A stretch of DNA of 52,374 bases, taken from positions 1 to 52,374 of the forward strand of contig CAMVFZ010000014.1 of NCBI GenBank assembly GCA_947166905.1, written 5' to 3'. The position numbers were made by a program, and so were the translations under genes. This document shows positions 8,615 through 17,730 of this stretch, in pieces. This DNA is from an uncultured Prevotellaceae bacterium. GTDB taxonomy: Bacteria; Bacteroidota; Bacteroidia; Bacteroidales; UBA932. Below the pieces are notes generated by a model that was given only the letters and a program-made list of their open reading frames with translations, made no database searches and was not told the origin of the DNA. Each line of letters starts with the position of its first letter. Within the stretch, counting starts at the first letter, position 1.

Positions 8615-9190
8615 ATGACTATTGCTAAATTCCCGCCTGCTCTGCAGGGGAAATGTGCTTATAACAGCACAAAATCTCAAAAATGGAATACCGAGATACA
8701 CGAATCCGCAAGCGGACGTTCCCGCTCTCTGAGCAACCAGCTTTACCCAAAGTGGAAAATCAGCGTGCTGTTACAACCGCTCAGTGACGTGGAAGCTCGT
8801 GTCTTACATGGCTTCGTGGCTGTCTGCAAGGGCAGCCACGAGCCTTTTTTGTGGAAAGACGCAGAAGATTATCACGAACAGGGAATACAGCTCGCGGCTG
8901 TTTCCGCTGGCAAGTACCAGGCCGTGATGAAAATGGGCAACTACGTTGAGCCTGTTGAATACATTGAGAACGTGTCCGTGTATGTGAACGGCACGAAGCA
9001 GGCCTCAAACGCTTACACAGTTTCCAACGGCTACATAATATTTGGCACGGCCCCGGCTGCGAACGCTGTCGTTACCGCTGACTACGACTACTATTGGAAG
9101 GTCAGGTTCGATGATGACGGCATGGGCGTTGACCACATCTTTGACAATATCAACAAATCAGAAAGATTTAAGCTGGTGACAGTACGATGA
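8615..9190 (+). CDS. Distal tail protein (DUF2460/GTA gp12-like)
   Basis: A 191-residue protein that starts two bases after the tape measure gene. The order tape measure, this gene, a DUF2163-like gene, an NlpC/P60 gene and a very large tail tip gene matches the gene transfer agent/lambda-type tail tip. The product should form the hexameric ring at the tail end. It ends FKLVTVR, and the next start overlaps its stop by four bases. Confidence 0.72.
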   Translation: MTIAKFPPALQGKCAYNSTKSQKWNTEIHESASGRSRSLSNQLYPKWKISVLLQPLSDVEARVLHGFVAVCKGSHEPFLWKDAEDYHEQGIQLAAVSAGKYQAVMKMGNYVEPVEYIENVSVYVNGTKQASNAYTVSNGYIIFGTAPAANAVVTADYDYYWKVRFDDDGMGVDHIFDNINKSERFKLVTVR

Positions 9191-9771
9191 AAGCTACAAC
9201 GAACGCATTGGCAGAGTTCCTTAACACACAGAAAAACATGACTTCCTGTGACATCTATACGCTGACCTTAAAGAACGGCAATGTTTACAGGTTCGCTGAC
9301 TTTGACACCGATGTTACCTATGGCGGCTACACATACCTTCATTCTTTGGTGGGTATGCCAAAGCGCCAGCAGATAAACATCAAGTCACAGGCCGTTGTGG
9401 ACTCCATGACAATACAAATTTTTTCTGACGACCGGGACACGATTGAAAGTGTGTCCGTAAACAAGGCGGCGCATGACGGCCTTTTGGACAGGGCTACGTT
9501 GAGTTTGGCCCGGTGCTTCTTTTCCGGCAGCTCCGTATTGGGGGCTGTTCAATTGTTTTCCGGGCTTGTGGAGATACAACAGTGCGGCGGCCTTTCTTTG
9601 CAGCTTACTGTAAAAGCCAAGACGCAGGGCCTGAACATGGAATTTCCTGTCAGGAAGTATTATCCCCAGGGCGTGTATTCAAAAGTCGGAAACACTGTTA
9701 CTTCCAGCACCGACGATTCGGAGACCTGTCTGATCGCGCCATTCGTACCATTGAAGGAGGTGTTGATGTGA
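9187..9771 (+). CDS. Tail tip hub protein (DUF2163-like)
   Basis: The 194-residue protein contains DIYTLTLKNGNVYRFADFD (about 21-39) and a YGGYTYLH segment, the typical start of DUF2163/GTA gp13-type baseplate hub proteins. It is overlapped by four bases at its start and by the NlpC/P60 start at its end. It would sit between the distal tail ring and the central fibre. Confidence 0.75.
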   Translation: MKATTNALAEFLNTQKNMTSCDIYTLTLKNGNVYRFADFDTDVTYGGYTYLHSLVGMPKRQQINIKSQAVVDSMTIQIFSDDRDTIESVSVNKAAHDGLLDRATLSLARCFFSGSSVLGAVQLFSGLVEIQQCGGLSLQLTVKAKTQGLNMEFPVRKYYPQGVYSKVGNTVTSSTDDSETCLIAPFVPLKEVLM

Positions 9772-10211
9772 GCGCCAACGGAAACGCAATCGCAAAAGCG
9801 GCCATGGAATGGCTGGGTACGCCACACATCAACAACGCCAAGGTCAAGGGAATTGGCGTTGATTGCGGTATGCTTCTGATTGCTTCGGCCGAGGACGCCG
9901 GGGTGATTGAAAAAGACAGTGTCAAAGTAAAACCATACAGCAACGAGTGGCATTTACACCGGGACGAGGAATGGTTCAGAAACTATGTTGAACAGTTTTG
10001 TGAAAAAGTTGACGACCTTCAGGTTGGCGACTTCCTGCTTTACCAATACGGACGCTGCATTTCACACGGCGCGGTGTACGTTGGGAATAACACAGTAGTA
10101 CATGCGATAGTGAATCGCGGTGTGGTTATGTCAAACATGAATGAAACCATGTTTTACGACGCCAAAGGGAACAGCAGGCTGAGAGGGATATACAGATACA
10201 GGGGCAAATAA
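9768..10211 (+). CDS. NlpC/P60 family tail-tip peptidase
   Basis: The 147-residue protein starts at GTG 9768 after GAAGGAGGT and overlaps the previous stop. GIGVDCGML supplies the catalytic Cys (about residue 32) and CISHGAVYVG the catalytic His. These proteins cleave peptidoglycan stem peptides while the tail tip crosses the cell wall, as GTA gp14 or lambda K do. It lies directly before the central tail protein gene, as in those systems. Confidence 0.88.
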   Translation: MSANGNAIAKAAMEWLGTPHINNAKVKGIGVDCGMLLIASAEDAGVIEKDSVKVKPYSNEWHLHRDEEWFRNYVEQFCEKVDDLQVGDFLLYQYGRCISHGAVYVGNNTVVHAIVNRGVVMSNMNETMFYDAKGNSRLRGIYRYRGK

Positions 10212-10212
10212 G

Positions 10213-13200
10213 ATGGGCTTATTTAGACGGCAGAATATTGTAACGCGAGCTGACAAAATCAGTGATTTCACTGTTAACACAGCAGAATACGGCTCCGCTG
10301 TCCCGGAGGTTTTGGGCACCACCCGCATTGGCGGGAATGTGATTTACTATGACGATTTCACGGCGCATGAGCATAGCGAAACACATAAATCAGGCAAGGG
10401 CGGCGGCTCCAAGCAGACCAACATTTGGTACACATACAGTGTTGCTGTCATTCTGAGCCTTTGCGAGGGACCAATCCACAGCATCGGTAAAGTATGGCGT
10501 GACAAGGAGGTTTACAACTACCCTGACAGCAATATTGAGCTGACCTTATTCTCAGGGACGCAGAACCAGCAGCCCTGGGCCTATGTGACAGGCAAACACC
10601 CGGAAAAGGCCCTGTCCTATCCCGGCCTGGCCTATATGGCTGGCGTGATTGATATGGGTGACCGGGCCACGCTTCCGCAGTTCAATTTTGAAATCAGAGG
10701 ACAGCTGTTATCCACGGGCGACGGAATTGACGTAAACCCGGCTGACTATATCAGGTATGTTCTGAATAAAGTCGGCCTAAGTAATGTTCCGATTGACGGC
10801 CTCGACCATTACCGCTCATTCTGTTCAAACGCGGACCTGTTAATCAGCTCCCCACCGGACGGCAGCCCTAAACAGGCTCAGGCTATCGTGAACGAGATTG
10901 CAGCACTGACGAACGCCTATTTCTTCTGGAGCAACGACAGGTTCAAGATTGTTCCGCTGGAAACGAGGAACGTTGGAAGCTGGGACTCTGACACGACCAT
11001 TCTGTACGACCTGACTAGTGATGATTTCCAGCCTCAGAGCAACGGCGCGATGGTGACATACAGCCGGAAAGACAGCTCTGAGGTTTATAACTCTTTCCCG
11101 GTGGAATTTATCAACCGGGCCAACAGCTACGAAAAAGAAACTATCAACTACCAGCTTTCGGAAGATATTGCGAACTACGGCGTGCGGCAGGCACCGACGA
11201 CTTCGGCCCACTACATTTACACAAAGGAAAGGGCCGTCAAGGTTGCGGAGATGCTGGCCCGCAAGGCCAAATTGGAGCGCAACACCTATACGTTCAAGTT
11301 GGATTGGGCTTTTTGTAGGCTCGAGCCGGGGGATATCGTAACGCTGACGGACGCAACGATTGGCATTGACCACTTGCCTGTAAGGATATCCTCTGTTGTC
11401 GAGGACACAAAGAGCACCATTACCTGTACGGCTGTTGCGGTAGACAACGTCTCCGGCGTGGCGCAGTATGACGTACATGCGGTAGACAGGCCGTATGTGA
11501 ACTTCAACGTTACGCCACCTAACGTTGCCGCTCCGCTGATTATCCAGCCGCCTGCAGATATTACTGTAGACGGCCTTGAAATTTGGTTAGGCGCAAAAGG
11601 AAGTGGCGAGAATTGGGGCGGCTGCACTGTATATATTTCTGACGACAATATCAATTACAGAACTGTCGGACAGATAAACAACAGCGCAAGGCTGGGGAAC
11701 CTGATAAGCAGCATTACCTATAACGCAACGGAGTGTGTCGTTAGCTGTAACGACGTTCTGCTTTCCGGGACGGAACAGGACGCCAACCGGGGCAACACCC
11801 TCTGCTGGATTGGCGGTGAGTGCTTCTCATACACCACGGCCACATTACTGCAGAGCGGGAATTATAAGCTGTCCGGCCTGAAACGTGGACAGTACAACAC
11901 CGCTGCTGTCGCCCACAACGCCGGGGAACAGTTCGCTCGGCTCGACAACACGCTTCTCAGGGAGACGTTCCGCAAGGAAGATATCGGCAAAAAGATTTAC
12001 CTGAAATTCTGTTCCTACAACATCTTCGGCGCCATGGAACAATCCCTCGCTGATGTAGAGCCATACGAATACACCATAATGGCGTATTATGTGCCACCTA
12101 TCAGGAACCTGACGGCCCGGAACAGATACCGCCAGCTAAAGGACGGTGTCAACCGCTACGACATTGTGGTTGATTGGACGCCGCCTGACCTTCAATCTTA
12201 CCTGGAGGGCCGGGTGTGGTACAAGACGAACGCTGCCCAGGCCAAATATCTCCGCTTTGAAGTAGGCGTAAACGCCAACGAGCTTGGCTTTTCCGGCGAG
12301 TGGATCTACGGCGGCAGCGGCAAGGATAAAGTGACCATACCGCAGGCCATTGTTGGCGACGAGTACAAAATCGCGGTGACTACTGCGGATATATGGGGCA
12401 CAGAGACTTCGCCTGATGCTTCCCCTCAGACCACTATCAAAGTGGCCCTTAAAACGGAAACTCCCAACACTCCTGACAATTTCACAATCAGTTTTGACGA
12501 GGGTGCGGTTGCATCATGGAGTGAAGTCGTCAACAGCGACATTGCCTTTTACGAGGTGCGCAAGGATATGTCACCGGGCATGGAGAATGTAAATCTCCTG
12601 GCGCGGGTGACAGGCCTGAAAGCCACCTTGCCACTGACGGAAAGGGCCGGGACGTTGTATCTCTATGCCTACTCTGCGAGCGGGAAATACTCAGCCCCGG
12701 CCTCGCTGGAATACGCAAAGGCGGCCCCGCCGAAGCCGAACCCGCCAACCCTGACCGGGAAGCTGGGGGGATTTGCGCTGCTGGCCGGAGCCATTCCCGC
12801 CGCATGCGATGGCATGAACATCTATATTGACGGCGCAACGCTGGTGGAAGTACACACGCAGAACAATGTTTATACCCACGCCTGCGACGCCGGGATATAC
12901 GATGTAACCATTGCCTACACAGATTTGTTTGGCGAAGGCGAGCATTCCAACGCGAGCACAATCACCATAAAGGCAACGATTGATAGCTCGCTTTTGGAAG
13001 CGCAGGCCGTCACAAAGGAAAAGCTTTCAACCGCGCTTCAAAACTCTGTTGATACTGCGGCGCAGACAGTGCTTGACCTGGCGGCCCTGGCCTTAACTGT
13101 TGGCGGCAACACAACCGCCATTCAAACCAACGCCGATAACATTACCGCGCTGGCCACAAGAACCACGGACACGGAAGCTGATATTGCCGCCGTTGAGATT

Positions 13201-13689
13201 AGAGCTGACAGCATAGAAACGACAGTGGCGCAGTTGGTAGTTCAGGGCGACGTCAACCAGGCCGCCTTCTCGTCAATACAGCAAAACTCAAATTCGATAG
13301 CAGCTATCGTAAGCAATCTGAACAGCCCCACTGATGCGGCACAGAATTATGCAGCTATTCAGATGCTACAAACAGGTATTGCCAGCAAGGTAAGCCAAAA
13401 CGATGTTTCCTCGTGGCTCCAGCAGGATCATACAGGCTTTTATATCAAGGGCAGCCTGATAGATATTGACGGCACCACAAGGATTGGCAACAACATCATC
13501 ACGGAGAACATGATTCAATCGAACGCCGTAACCGCCGGAAAAATCAGCGTGTCGAGCCTGTCTGCCATTACGGCTGTTATAGGCGAGCTGAAGACGGCCT
13601 CTTCCGGCGCGAGAATGGAAATCAAGGACAACCTGATTAGAGTGTATGACGCGAACAACAAATTGCGCGTACGCATGGGCGTGTGGTGA
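10213..13689 (+). CDS. Central tail/host specificity protein (gpJ/GTA gp15-like)
   Basis: At 1158 residues this is the longest protein in the window. The N-terminal region carries the tail-tip hub fold pattern (VPEVLGTTRIGGNVIYYDDF near residue 28-47; KGGGSKQTNIWYTYSVAV near 60-77). The middle contains fibronectin-type repeats (about 620-900). The C-terminus is a long helical, Thr/Ala-rich part with AVEIRADSIETTV and ends in a small strand-rich domain. It should form the central fibre through which DNA passes and which contacts the cell surface. It follows the NlpC/P60 gene by one base. Confidence 0.87.
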   Translation: MGLFRRQNIVTRADKISDFTVNTAEYGSAVPEVLGTTRIGGNVIYYDDFTAHEHSETHKSGKGGGSKQTNIWYTYSVAVILSLCEGPIHSIGKVWRDKEVYNYPDSNIELTLFSGTQNQQPWAYVTGKHPEKALSYPGLAYMAGVIDMGDRATLPQFNFEIRGQLLSTGDGIDVNPADYIRYVLNKVGLSNVPIDGLDHYRSFCSNADLLISSPPDGSPKQAQAIVNEIAALTNAYFFWSNDRFKIVPLETRNVGSWDSDTTILYDLTSDDFQPQSNGAMVTYSRKDSSEVYNSFPVEFINRANSYEKETINYQLSEDIANYGVRQAPTTSAHYIYTKERAVKVAEMLARKAKLERNTYTFKLDWAFCRLEPGDIVTLTDATIGIDHLPVRISSVVEDTKSTITCTAVAVDNVSGVAQYDVHAVDRPYVNFNVTPPNVAAPLIIQPPADITVDGLEIWLGAKGSGENWGGCTVYISDDNINYRTVGQINNSARLGNLISSITYNATECVVSCNDVLLSGTEQDANRGNTLCWIGGECFSYTTATLLQSGNYKLSGLKRGQYNTAAVAHNAGEQFARLDNTLLRETFRKEDIGKKIYLKFCSYNIFGAMEQSLADVEPYEYTIMAYYVPPIRNLTARNRYRQLKDGVNRYDIVVDWTPPDLQSYLEGRVWYKTNAAQAKYLRFEVGVNANELGFSGEWIYGGSGKDKVTIPQAIVGDEYKIAVTTADIWGTETSPDASPQTTIKVALKTETPNTPDNFTISFDEGAVASWSEVVNSDIAFYEVRKDMSPGMENVNLLARVTGLKATLPLTERAGTLYLYAYSASGKYSAPASLEYAKAAPPKPNPPTLTGKLGGFALLAGAIPAACDGMNIYIDGATLVEVHTQNNVYTHACDAGIYDVTIAYTDLFGEGEHSNASTITIKATIDSSLLEAQAVTKEKLSTALQNSVDTAAQTVLDLAALALTVGGNTTAIQTNADNITALATRTTDTEADIAAVEIRADSIETTVAQLVVQGDVNQAAFSSIQQNSNSIAAIVSNLNSPTDAAQNYAAIQMLQTGIASKVSQNDVSSWLQQDHTGFYIKGSLIDIDGTTRIGNNIITENMIQSNAVTAGKISVSSLSAITAVIGELKTASSGARMEIKDNLIRVYDANNKLRVRMGVW

Positions 13690-13694
13690 TTAAA

Positions 13695-14006
13695 ATGGCA
13701 CAAGGTTTACAAGTTTTTAATGCGGACGGGAGCCTGGACGTGGACATCACGAACAGGCTTCCTCGTTATTTAGGCATGGTGAACATACCGGCCTCCCAAA
13801 ACACAGGCATCATTTACAACTCATATATCAACGCAAGCACTGATATTTGGTGGTTCCTGATGAACGCCACAACAAGCTTTTCGGCGGCCTATGGAGAGGT
13901 TACGACGTATGAATACCCGGTGATTGAAAAGGGAAACGGCTATCTCAAATGGACGTTCCCAAGCGGAAGAAGGCTGTCCTGCACAATGGTTTATGGGGTG
14001 TATTAA
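13695..14006 (+). CDS. Small tail protein of unknown function
   Basis: About 103 residues from ATG 13695; an upstream GTG at 13683 is possible. The product is strand-rich and lies between the central fibre gene and a Tyr/Trp-rich tail protein, so it is probably part of the tail tip. The family is not recognised. Confidence 0.6.
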   Translation: MAQGLQVFNADGSLDVDITNRLPRYLGMVNIPASQNTGIIYNSYINASTDIWWFLMNATTSFSAAYGEVTTYEYPVIEKGNGYLKWTFPSGRRLSCTMVYGVY

Positions 14007-15053
14007 ATGGCTGCCGGTTTAACAGTTTACAACGACAACAACAAAATACAGATTGACGGAGCGTACAAGAATTTGTACCTGTCCCGGAAGATTGAGCTGA
14101 CCGGGGCCGGAAGCTCCAGCGGCACGTTTGCTGACGGAGAGGTGCTTGCTGCTGTTGGTGGTACGACTTCCCAAACAGTTGACGCTATCTGCATAAACAC
14201 TCCGAAAGGCTGGACTTGCGTAGTAAACAGCTTTAAATCAGGAATGTGCGTCTTTGTGTTCGGAACCAAGGTCACGGCGGCTGCACACGGCGTTGGGCTT
14301 CAAGTGTTTGACGAGAACGAGAATATTGTCTATGACAGCAATAATAAGCACCCGGTTGTCATGGCCTTTGGAAACTCAGACGGAACACCGGCCTACGCTG
14401 CCACGAAGCCTGCTGTCTCGGTATGTGTCAACCGGCACATAGACTACACGGCCGACCAAATCTCTATACAGATTCAGCAATTCTATGAACAATACCAGGT
14501 GTGGCACGACACAGAGTACGGCTGGGTTGAAAAACAGAAGCTCCAGGCTGTTGACCACCCGGCAGAGTATGGCAACTATTGGACGGCTGGATATTACCAG
14601 CAACAGTACCACGCCGGAAGCTATCAGTACAATTGGCAGACAGGGCAATATGAATATACCAGCGGCTATTGGGAGAACGTTTGGGTCCCCGGCAGCTATG
14701 AATATGGGATTGTCAAGGAAGCCTACACAACATACGAGTATGTCACTGTAAGGGAGTGGGGTGTAGTCTCATACGGACACTACGAACTTGAGAGCGGCTG
14801 GATTACCTATTGGGTAACGTACAGAACTGTGTATTACATGTGGCGCGAGGACAATTTCAAGCTGCTCGGAGGCAGCATAAAGACACAGCAGGTTGGAAAC
14901 GGCATTTCCGGGCAATCCAACCCGGAGATGATTCATAAACAGCCTTTCGTCGCCGGAGAAGGCGAGTCCTCTGTGTATTATTCAAACTACAAATACACAA
15001 GCGTTGCGGTGGATGCAAGGTCGTGGCTTCTGTTTGATGTCAACGGCCTGTAA
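14007..15053 (+). CDS. Tail protein with Tyr/Trp-rich insert
   Basis: The 348-residue protein has an ordinary strand-rich N-terminal part (1-155) and C-terminal part (290-348). Between them is a segment of about 130 residues packed with Tyr and Trp (for example GNYWTAGYYQQQYHAGSYQY and YTSGYWENVWVPGSYEYG). Aromatic residues recur every three to five positions, in weak repeats of a GYW-x-n-VW-V-PGSYEYG type. I know no function for it. Carbohydrate or surface contact by a tail-tip accessory is a reasonable guess. It starts one base after the preceding stop and precedes the tail fibre genes. Confidence 0.65.
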   Translation: MAAGLTVYNDNNKIQIDGAYKNLYLSRKIELTGAGSSSGTFADGEVLAAVGGTTSQTVDAICINTPKGWTCVVNSFKSGMCVFVFGTKVTAAAHGVGLQVFDENENIVYDSNNKHPVVMAFGNSDGTPAYAATKPAVSVCVNRHIDYTADQISIQIQQFYEQYQVWHDTEYGWVEKQKLQAVDHPAEYGNYWTAGYYQQQYHAGSYQYNWQTGQYEYTSGYWENVWVPGSYEYGIVKEAYTTYEYVTVREWGVVSYGHYELESGWITYWVTYRTVYYMWREDNFKLLGGSIKTQQVGNGISGQSNPEMIHKQPFVAGEGESSVYYSNYKYTSVAVDARSWLLFDVNGL

Positions 15054-15085
15054 TTAAATAAAATCAAAGTTAGGAGGAACAAAAA

Positions 15086-15262
15086 ATGGCAGAAACAAGG
15101 AAAAAGGTTGAGTATGAAGTAATCATCAAGCGGCATGGCATTTTCGCCGGGGAAACCGACGAGGAAGTAGCCAAGGAAGTGCAGAAGCAGGCCGACTACA
15201 TGTTCTATCAGAACTCAGATTCCTGTGAGACGCGCATTACCAAGTGTGAAGATATGGAGTAA
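15086..15262 (+). CDS. Small hypothetical protein in tail fibre block
   Basis: A 58-residue acidic/basic protein starts at ATG 15086 after TAGGAGGAA and ends with CEDME. It has two Cys residues near the C-terminus. Tight spacing to the next gene (14 bases, AAAGGAG) supports translation. Unknown role, possibly a tail accessory. Confidence 0.65.
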   Translation: MAETRKKVEYEVIIKRHGIFAGETDEEVAKEVQKQADYMFYQNSDSCETRITKCEDME

Positions 15263-15276
15263 AAAGGAGTTAAAGA

Positions 15277-15729
15277 ATGGAGTTTACAACCTATCAGATG
15301 CCGGAGATTTACGACGGAAACGGCGACCTTATCCGGCCAGGGGCCTTTGGGCCCAACACTCCGTTCTATGACGGAAAAGGAACCGGCATTTATGACTATT
15401 TAGTCAACAACATGGAACACCTGCAGAACGGCGTTGGCGGCGCGGCACAATCCGCAAGCACAGCGACAACACAGGCCGAATTGGCCGTTGCTAAGACGAA
15501 CGAGATTGCGGCCATGAAGACGGAAATCACAGAGGCAAAACAGGCCGCAATTGACGCGAAAGACGCTGCGTTGCAGGCGAAAACGGACGCGCAGACAGCC
15601 GCCGGGCAGGCCGCCGGGATAACTACCCCGGACGGCCTCGCGGCAAGGGTGCTGGCATTAGAGAATGCCCCGCACTTTGCCTATGATTCCAGCGGGCATC
15701 TGCTGTTCTATTATGGCCGGGAGGTGTAA
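15277..15729 (+). CDS. Tail fibre/baseplate protein, short
   Basis: The 150-residue product has a short N-terminal attachment part and an Ala-rich coiled coil (about 60-115). The C-terminus APHFAYDSSGHLLFYYGREV is nearly repeated at the end of the next gene. It is likely a trimeric fibre or linker protein preceding the receptor-binding protein. Confidence 0.65.
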   Translation: MEFTTYQMPEIYDGNGDLIRPGAFGPNTPFYDGKGTGIYDYLVNNMEHLQNGVGGAAQSASTATTQAELAVAKTNEIAAMKTEITEAKQAAIDAKDAALQAKTDAQTAAGQAAGITTPDGLAARVLALENAPHFAYDSSGHLLFYYGREV

Positions 15730-15730
15730 T

Positions 15731-16507
15731 ATGCTTGAGTTTGCCGTTAAAAACCAACAATTAACACTGATAACTCCCAATGCCGTGATAGTTGCAGATT
15801 CCCAGGACTACCTGAAAGCGCGGTTCAAATTCACCAGCGATTGGGACGAGACAGTTAAGATCGCGCTGTTTTCCAGGGGTGAAACCAACGTTCGCGCCAT
15901 GCTGGACGAGAACAACATTGTTACTGTTCCGTATCAGGTATTGGCTGGAGAGGGCAAGTTTGATATAAGCGTGTTCGGCAACAACCGGGAGAACGCCGAT
16001 AATTTGGTTATAACATCTTCCGTCATCACGCTGAAAATCAAGAAATCAGGCCTGAAGAACGGAGAGACGTTTGACGAGAGTGTTGCCGGGCTTGAGGGCG
16101 GCGTCCTGTACGAAATCACCGGGAAGGTGACGGAGGCGCAGGAGAAGGTTGACAAGGCCCAGGCGTGGGCAGAAGCTGATGAGGCCGTTGAAGAGGGCAA
16201 GTATTCGGCCAAGCACTACGCAGGGGCGGCGGCACAATCCGCAACGAACGCCGGACAGAGCGAGACAAACGCGGCTGATTCCAAAGACGCAGCGGCGCGT
16301 TCCGCTCAGGCGGCGGCACAATCGGCGCAGACGGCGCAGAGCGCAGCGGCTACGGCAGCTTCTGACGCGGCGACAGCCGCAGCTTCACAGGCGGCTGAGC
16401 AGACTTCGGCAAGTATCACGCAGACGTTCCAAGCCTTGCTGAGTGCCCCATACTTCGGATATGACGAAAATGGGCATTTGAACTTTTATTACAACAGGGA
16501 GGTATGA
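15731..16507 (+). CDS. Tail fibre protein with BppU-like N-terminus and Ala-rich stalk
   Basis: About 258 residues. Residues 1-105 form a strand-rich domain of the kind found at the N-terminus of baseplate upper proteins (AVKNQQLTLITPNAVIVAD). Then come AWAEADEAVEEGKYSAKHYA, a frequent tail-fibre stalk motif, and a long Ala/Ser/Gln coiled coil. The end APYFGYDENGHLNFYYNREV matches the previous gene's end. It lies directly before the retroelement-diversified gene and probably carries or docks that receptor-binding protein. Confidence 0.75.
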   Translation: MLEFAVKNQQLTLITPNAVIVADSQDYLKARFKFTSDWDETVKIALFSRGETNVRAMLDENNIVTVPYQVLAGEGKFDISVFGNNRENADNLVITSSVITLKIKKSGLKNGETFDESVAGLEGGVLYEITGKVTEAQEKVDKAQAWAEADEAVEEGKYSAKHYAGAAAQSATNAGQSETNAADSKDAAARSAQAAAQSAQTAQSAAATAASDAATAAASQAAEQTSASITQTFQALLSAPYFGYDENGHLNFYYNREV

Positions 16508-16510
16508 TAA

Positions 16511-17665
16511 ATGACAACGTATGACCGAATGGCAACTTACGAGCAGGCCGAAAGAAGGAACAGCCTTTTGGCTGGCATACACGCGGCTTTGGTAAAAGAT
16601 GTGGCGGCTGACGATTGGGAAACTATCAAACGGATTGTTGTGAACGGCGGCGGGCCGTCCGCGTTCCCTGTCGGCTCCATTATTTACACAGTAAAGGATT
16701 CCTACACCTATCCGTGGGCTGTAATGCACCATGGGAAACACTCTGACGGCAGGCATTATATGCACCTCAGAGTTATCAAGGCCATTGACCAAATCATGTT
16801 CGACAACGCAGAGGCGTTCTTCTATGCGGAGAGCGGGCTGGCTGCCGGGACATATTACTTTAATGTTCCAACAGCTTATGGGCAGTGCGCCGCTGGCGAT
16901 TACCAATTTACCCTGGGAACAGCGGTTCCTGCCGGAGGCAGGTTGTCGTTCAACTTCAACCCCTATTCCTATTCACCTGTTAGCAGAGGAGTTACAGTTT
17001 ACGACAGCGCGAACAGCACAACAGCTTCTCAGACGGTCACAATCTCAAGCGGCAACAACGGAACGAAACTCGGCTTGTTACAGGCCGGAGGCGACCCTGA
17101 CGAAGCCAACATGAACTCTATCCAGCGGGCCTGCTTCGGCTCAAACAATTGGGCGCAGAGCAGTATCCGGCAATACTTCAACAAATCTGCGGCTGCTGGC
17201 TCTGTTTGGTCTTCCAGCAATAAGTTTGATATGGCGCCGAGCTGGAACGCTACCACTCCTGGCTTCATGACCAAGCTTCCGCAGGGCTTCATTGACATTG
17301 TGAACGCCGTCACTGTCACAACCGATACCAATAATGTCTTTGAGGTTGACTATACCAAGAGCAGCAGCTATCAGACCAAAGACAAATTCTGGCTGCCCAG
17401 CAGGTATCAGGTATTTGGCTCGGTTGAGAGCGGCAACTTCAGCGAGACACAGTGGGACTACTACAAAGGAGCTACGGACGCAGACCGCATAATGCGTGAC
17501 AACGGTGGCACAGCTCGGTATCAGTTCTTGCGTTCGCCGAACGTGGGCACCGCCTACTATGTTCGGATCGTGTACGGCGCGGGGGCCTTGTACAACCACA
17601 ATGCGTACTACGGCCTCGCTGAGTGTCCCGCTTGCGAAATCTCAGAATCTGTATTAGACAATTGA
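16511..17665 (+). CDS. DGR target: hypervariable receptor-binding tail protein
   Basis: A 384-residue protein whose last about 50 residues are encoded by the variable repeat. Upstream lies a domain of the DUF6273/C-type-lectin-like class: FWLPSRYQVFGSVES, then RYQFLRSPNVG. This fold displays the variable residues of known DGR targets. Against the template, residues 337, 347, 349, 350, 353, 355-357, 361, 363, 366, 367, 369, 374 and 375 differ; most template codons there are AAC or AAT. Tyr is the commonest result (337, 349, 350, 355, 361, 366, 367). Cys, His, Thr, Leu, Ile, Gly and Ala also occur. The N-terminal part probably docks on the preceding fibre protein. Confidence 0.9.
   Translation: MTTYDRMATYEQAERRNSLLAGIHAALVKDVAADDWETIKRIVVNGGGPSAFPVGSIIYTVKDSYTYPWAVMHHGKHSDGRHYMHLRVIKAIDQIMFDNAEAFFYAESGLAAGTYYFNVPTAYGQCAAGDYQFTLGTAVPAGGRLSFNFNPYSYSPVSRGVTVYDSANSTTASQTVTISSGNNGTKLGLLQAGGDPDEANMNSIQRACFGSNNWAQSSIRQYFNKSAAAGSVWSSSNKFDMAPSWNATTPGFMTKLPQGFIDIVNAVTVTTDTNNVFEVDYTKSSSYQTKDKFWLPSRYQVFGSVESGNFSETQWDYYKGATDADRIMRDNGGTARYQFLRSPNVGTAYYVRIVYGAGALYNHNAYYGLAECPACEISESVLDN
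17511..17636 (+). repeat. DGR variable repeat (VR)
   Basis: This 126-bp stretch aligns without gaps to 18261-18386 (offset exactly 750). All 18 differences lie at template adenines: VR 17519, 17550, 17555, 17558, 17568, 17573, 17576, 17577, 17579, 17591, 17597, 17606, 17609, 17615, 17616, 17631, 17634 and 17636. No C, G or T of the template has changed. That is the direct signature of adenine mutagenesis during retrohoming. Adenine-free ends (GCTGAGTGTCCCG) near the 3' side would serve as the initiation (IMH-like) region. Confidence 0.95.
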
Positions 17666-17679
17666 TTTTAACCAACCAT

Positions 17680-17708
17680 AGCATGGGGCGGCGAAGTCCG
17701 CCCATGCT
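17680..17708 (+). other. DGR hairpin/cruciform downstream of VR
   Basis: GCATGGGGCGG and CCGCCCATGC form a GC-rich inverted repeat with one bulged base around a CGAAGT loop, 44 bp after the VR. A hairpin or cruciform downstream of the VR is needed for efficient homing in the Bordetella phage DGR. There is no T run after it, so it is unlikely to be only a terminator. Confidence 0.75.
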
Positions 17709-17730
17709 CAGTTAAGAAGAAGGGCTTGCG

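Noticed and set aside
15277..16507. A second DGR variable repeat in the neighbouring fibre genes
   Set aside because: Their similar ends do not align with the template repeat at 18261-18386 and show no A-specific pattern.
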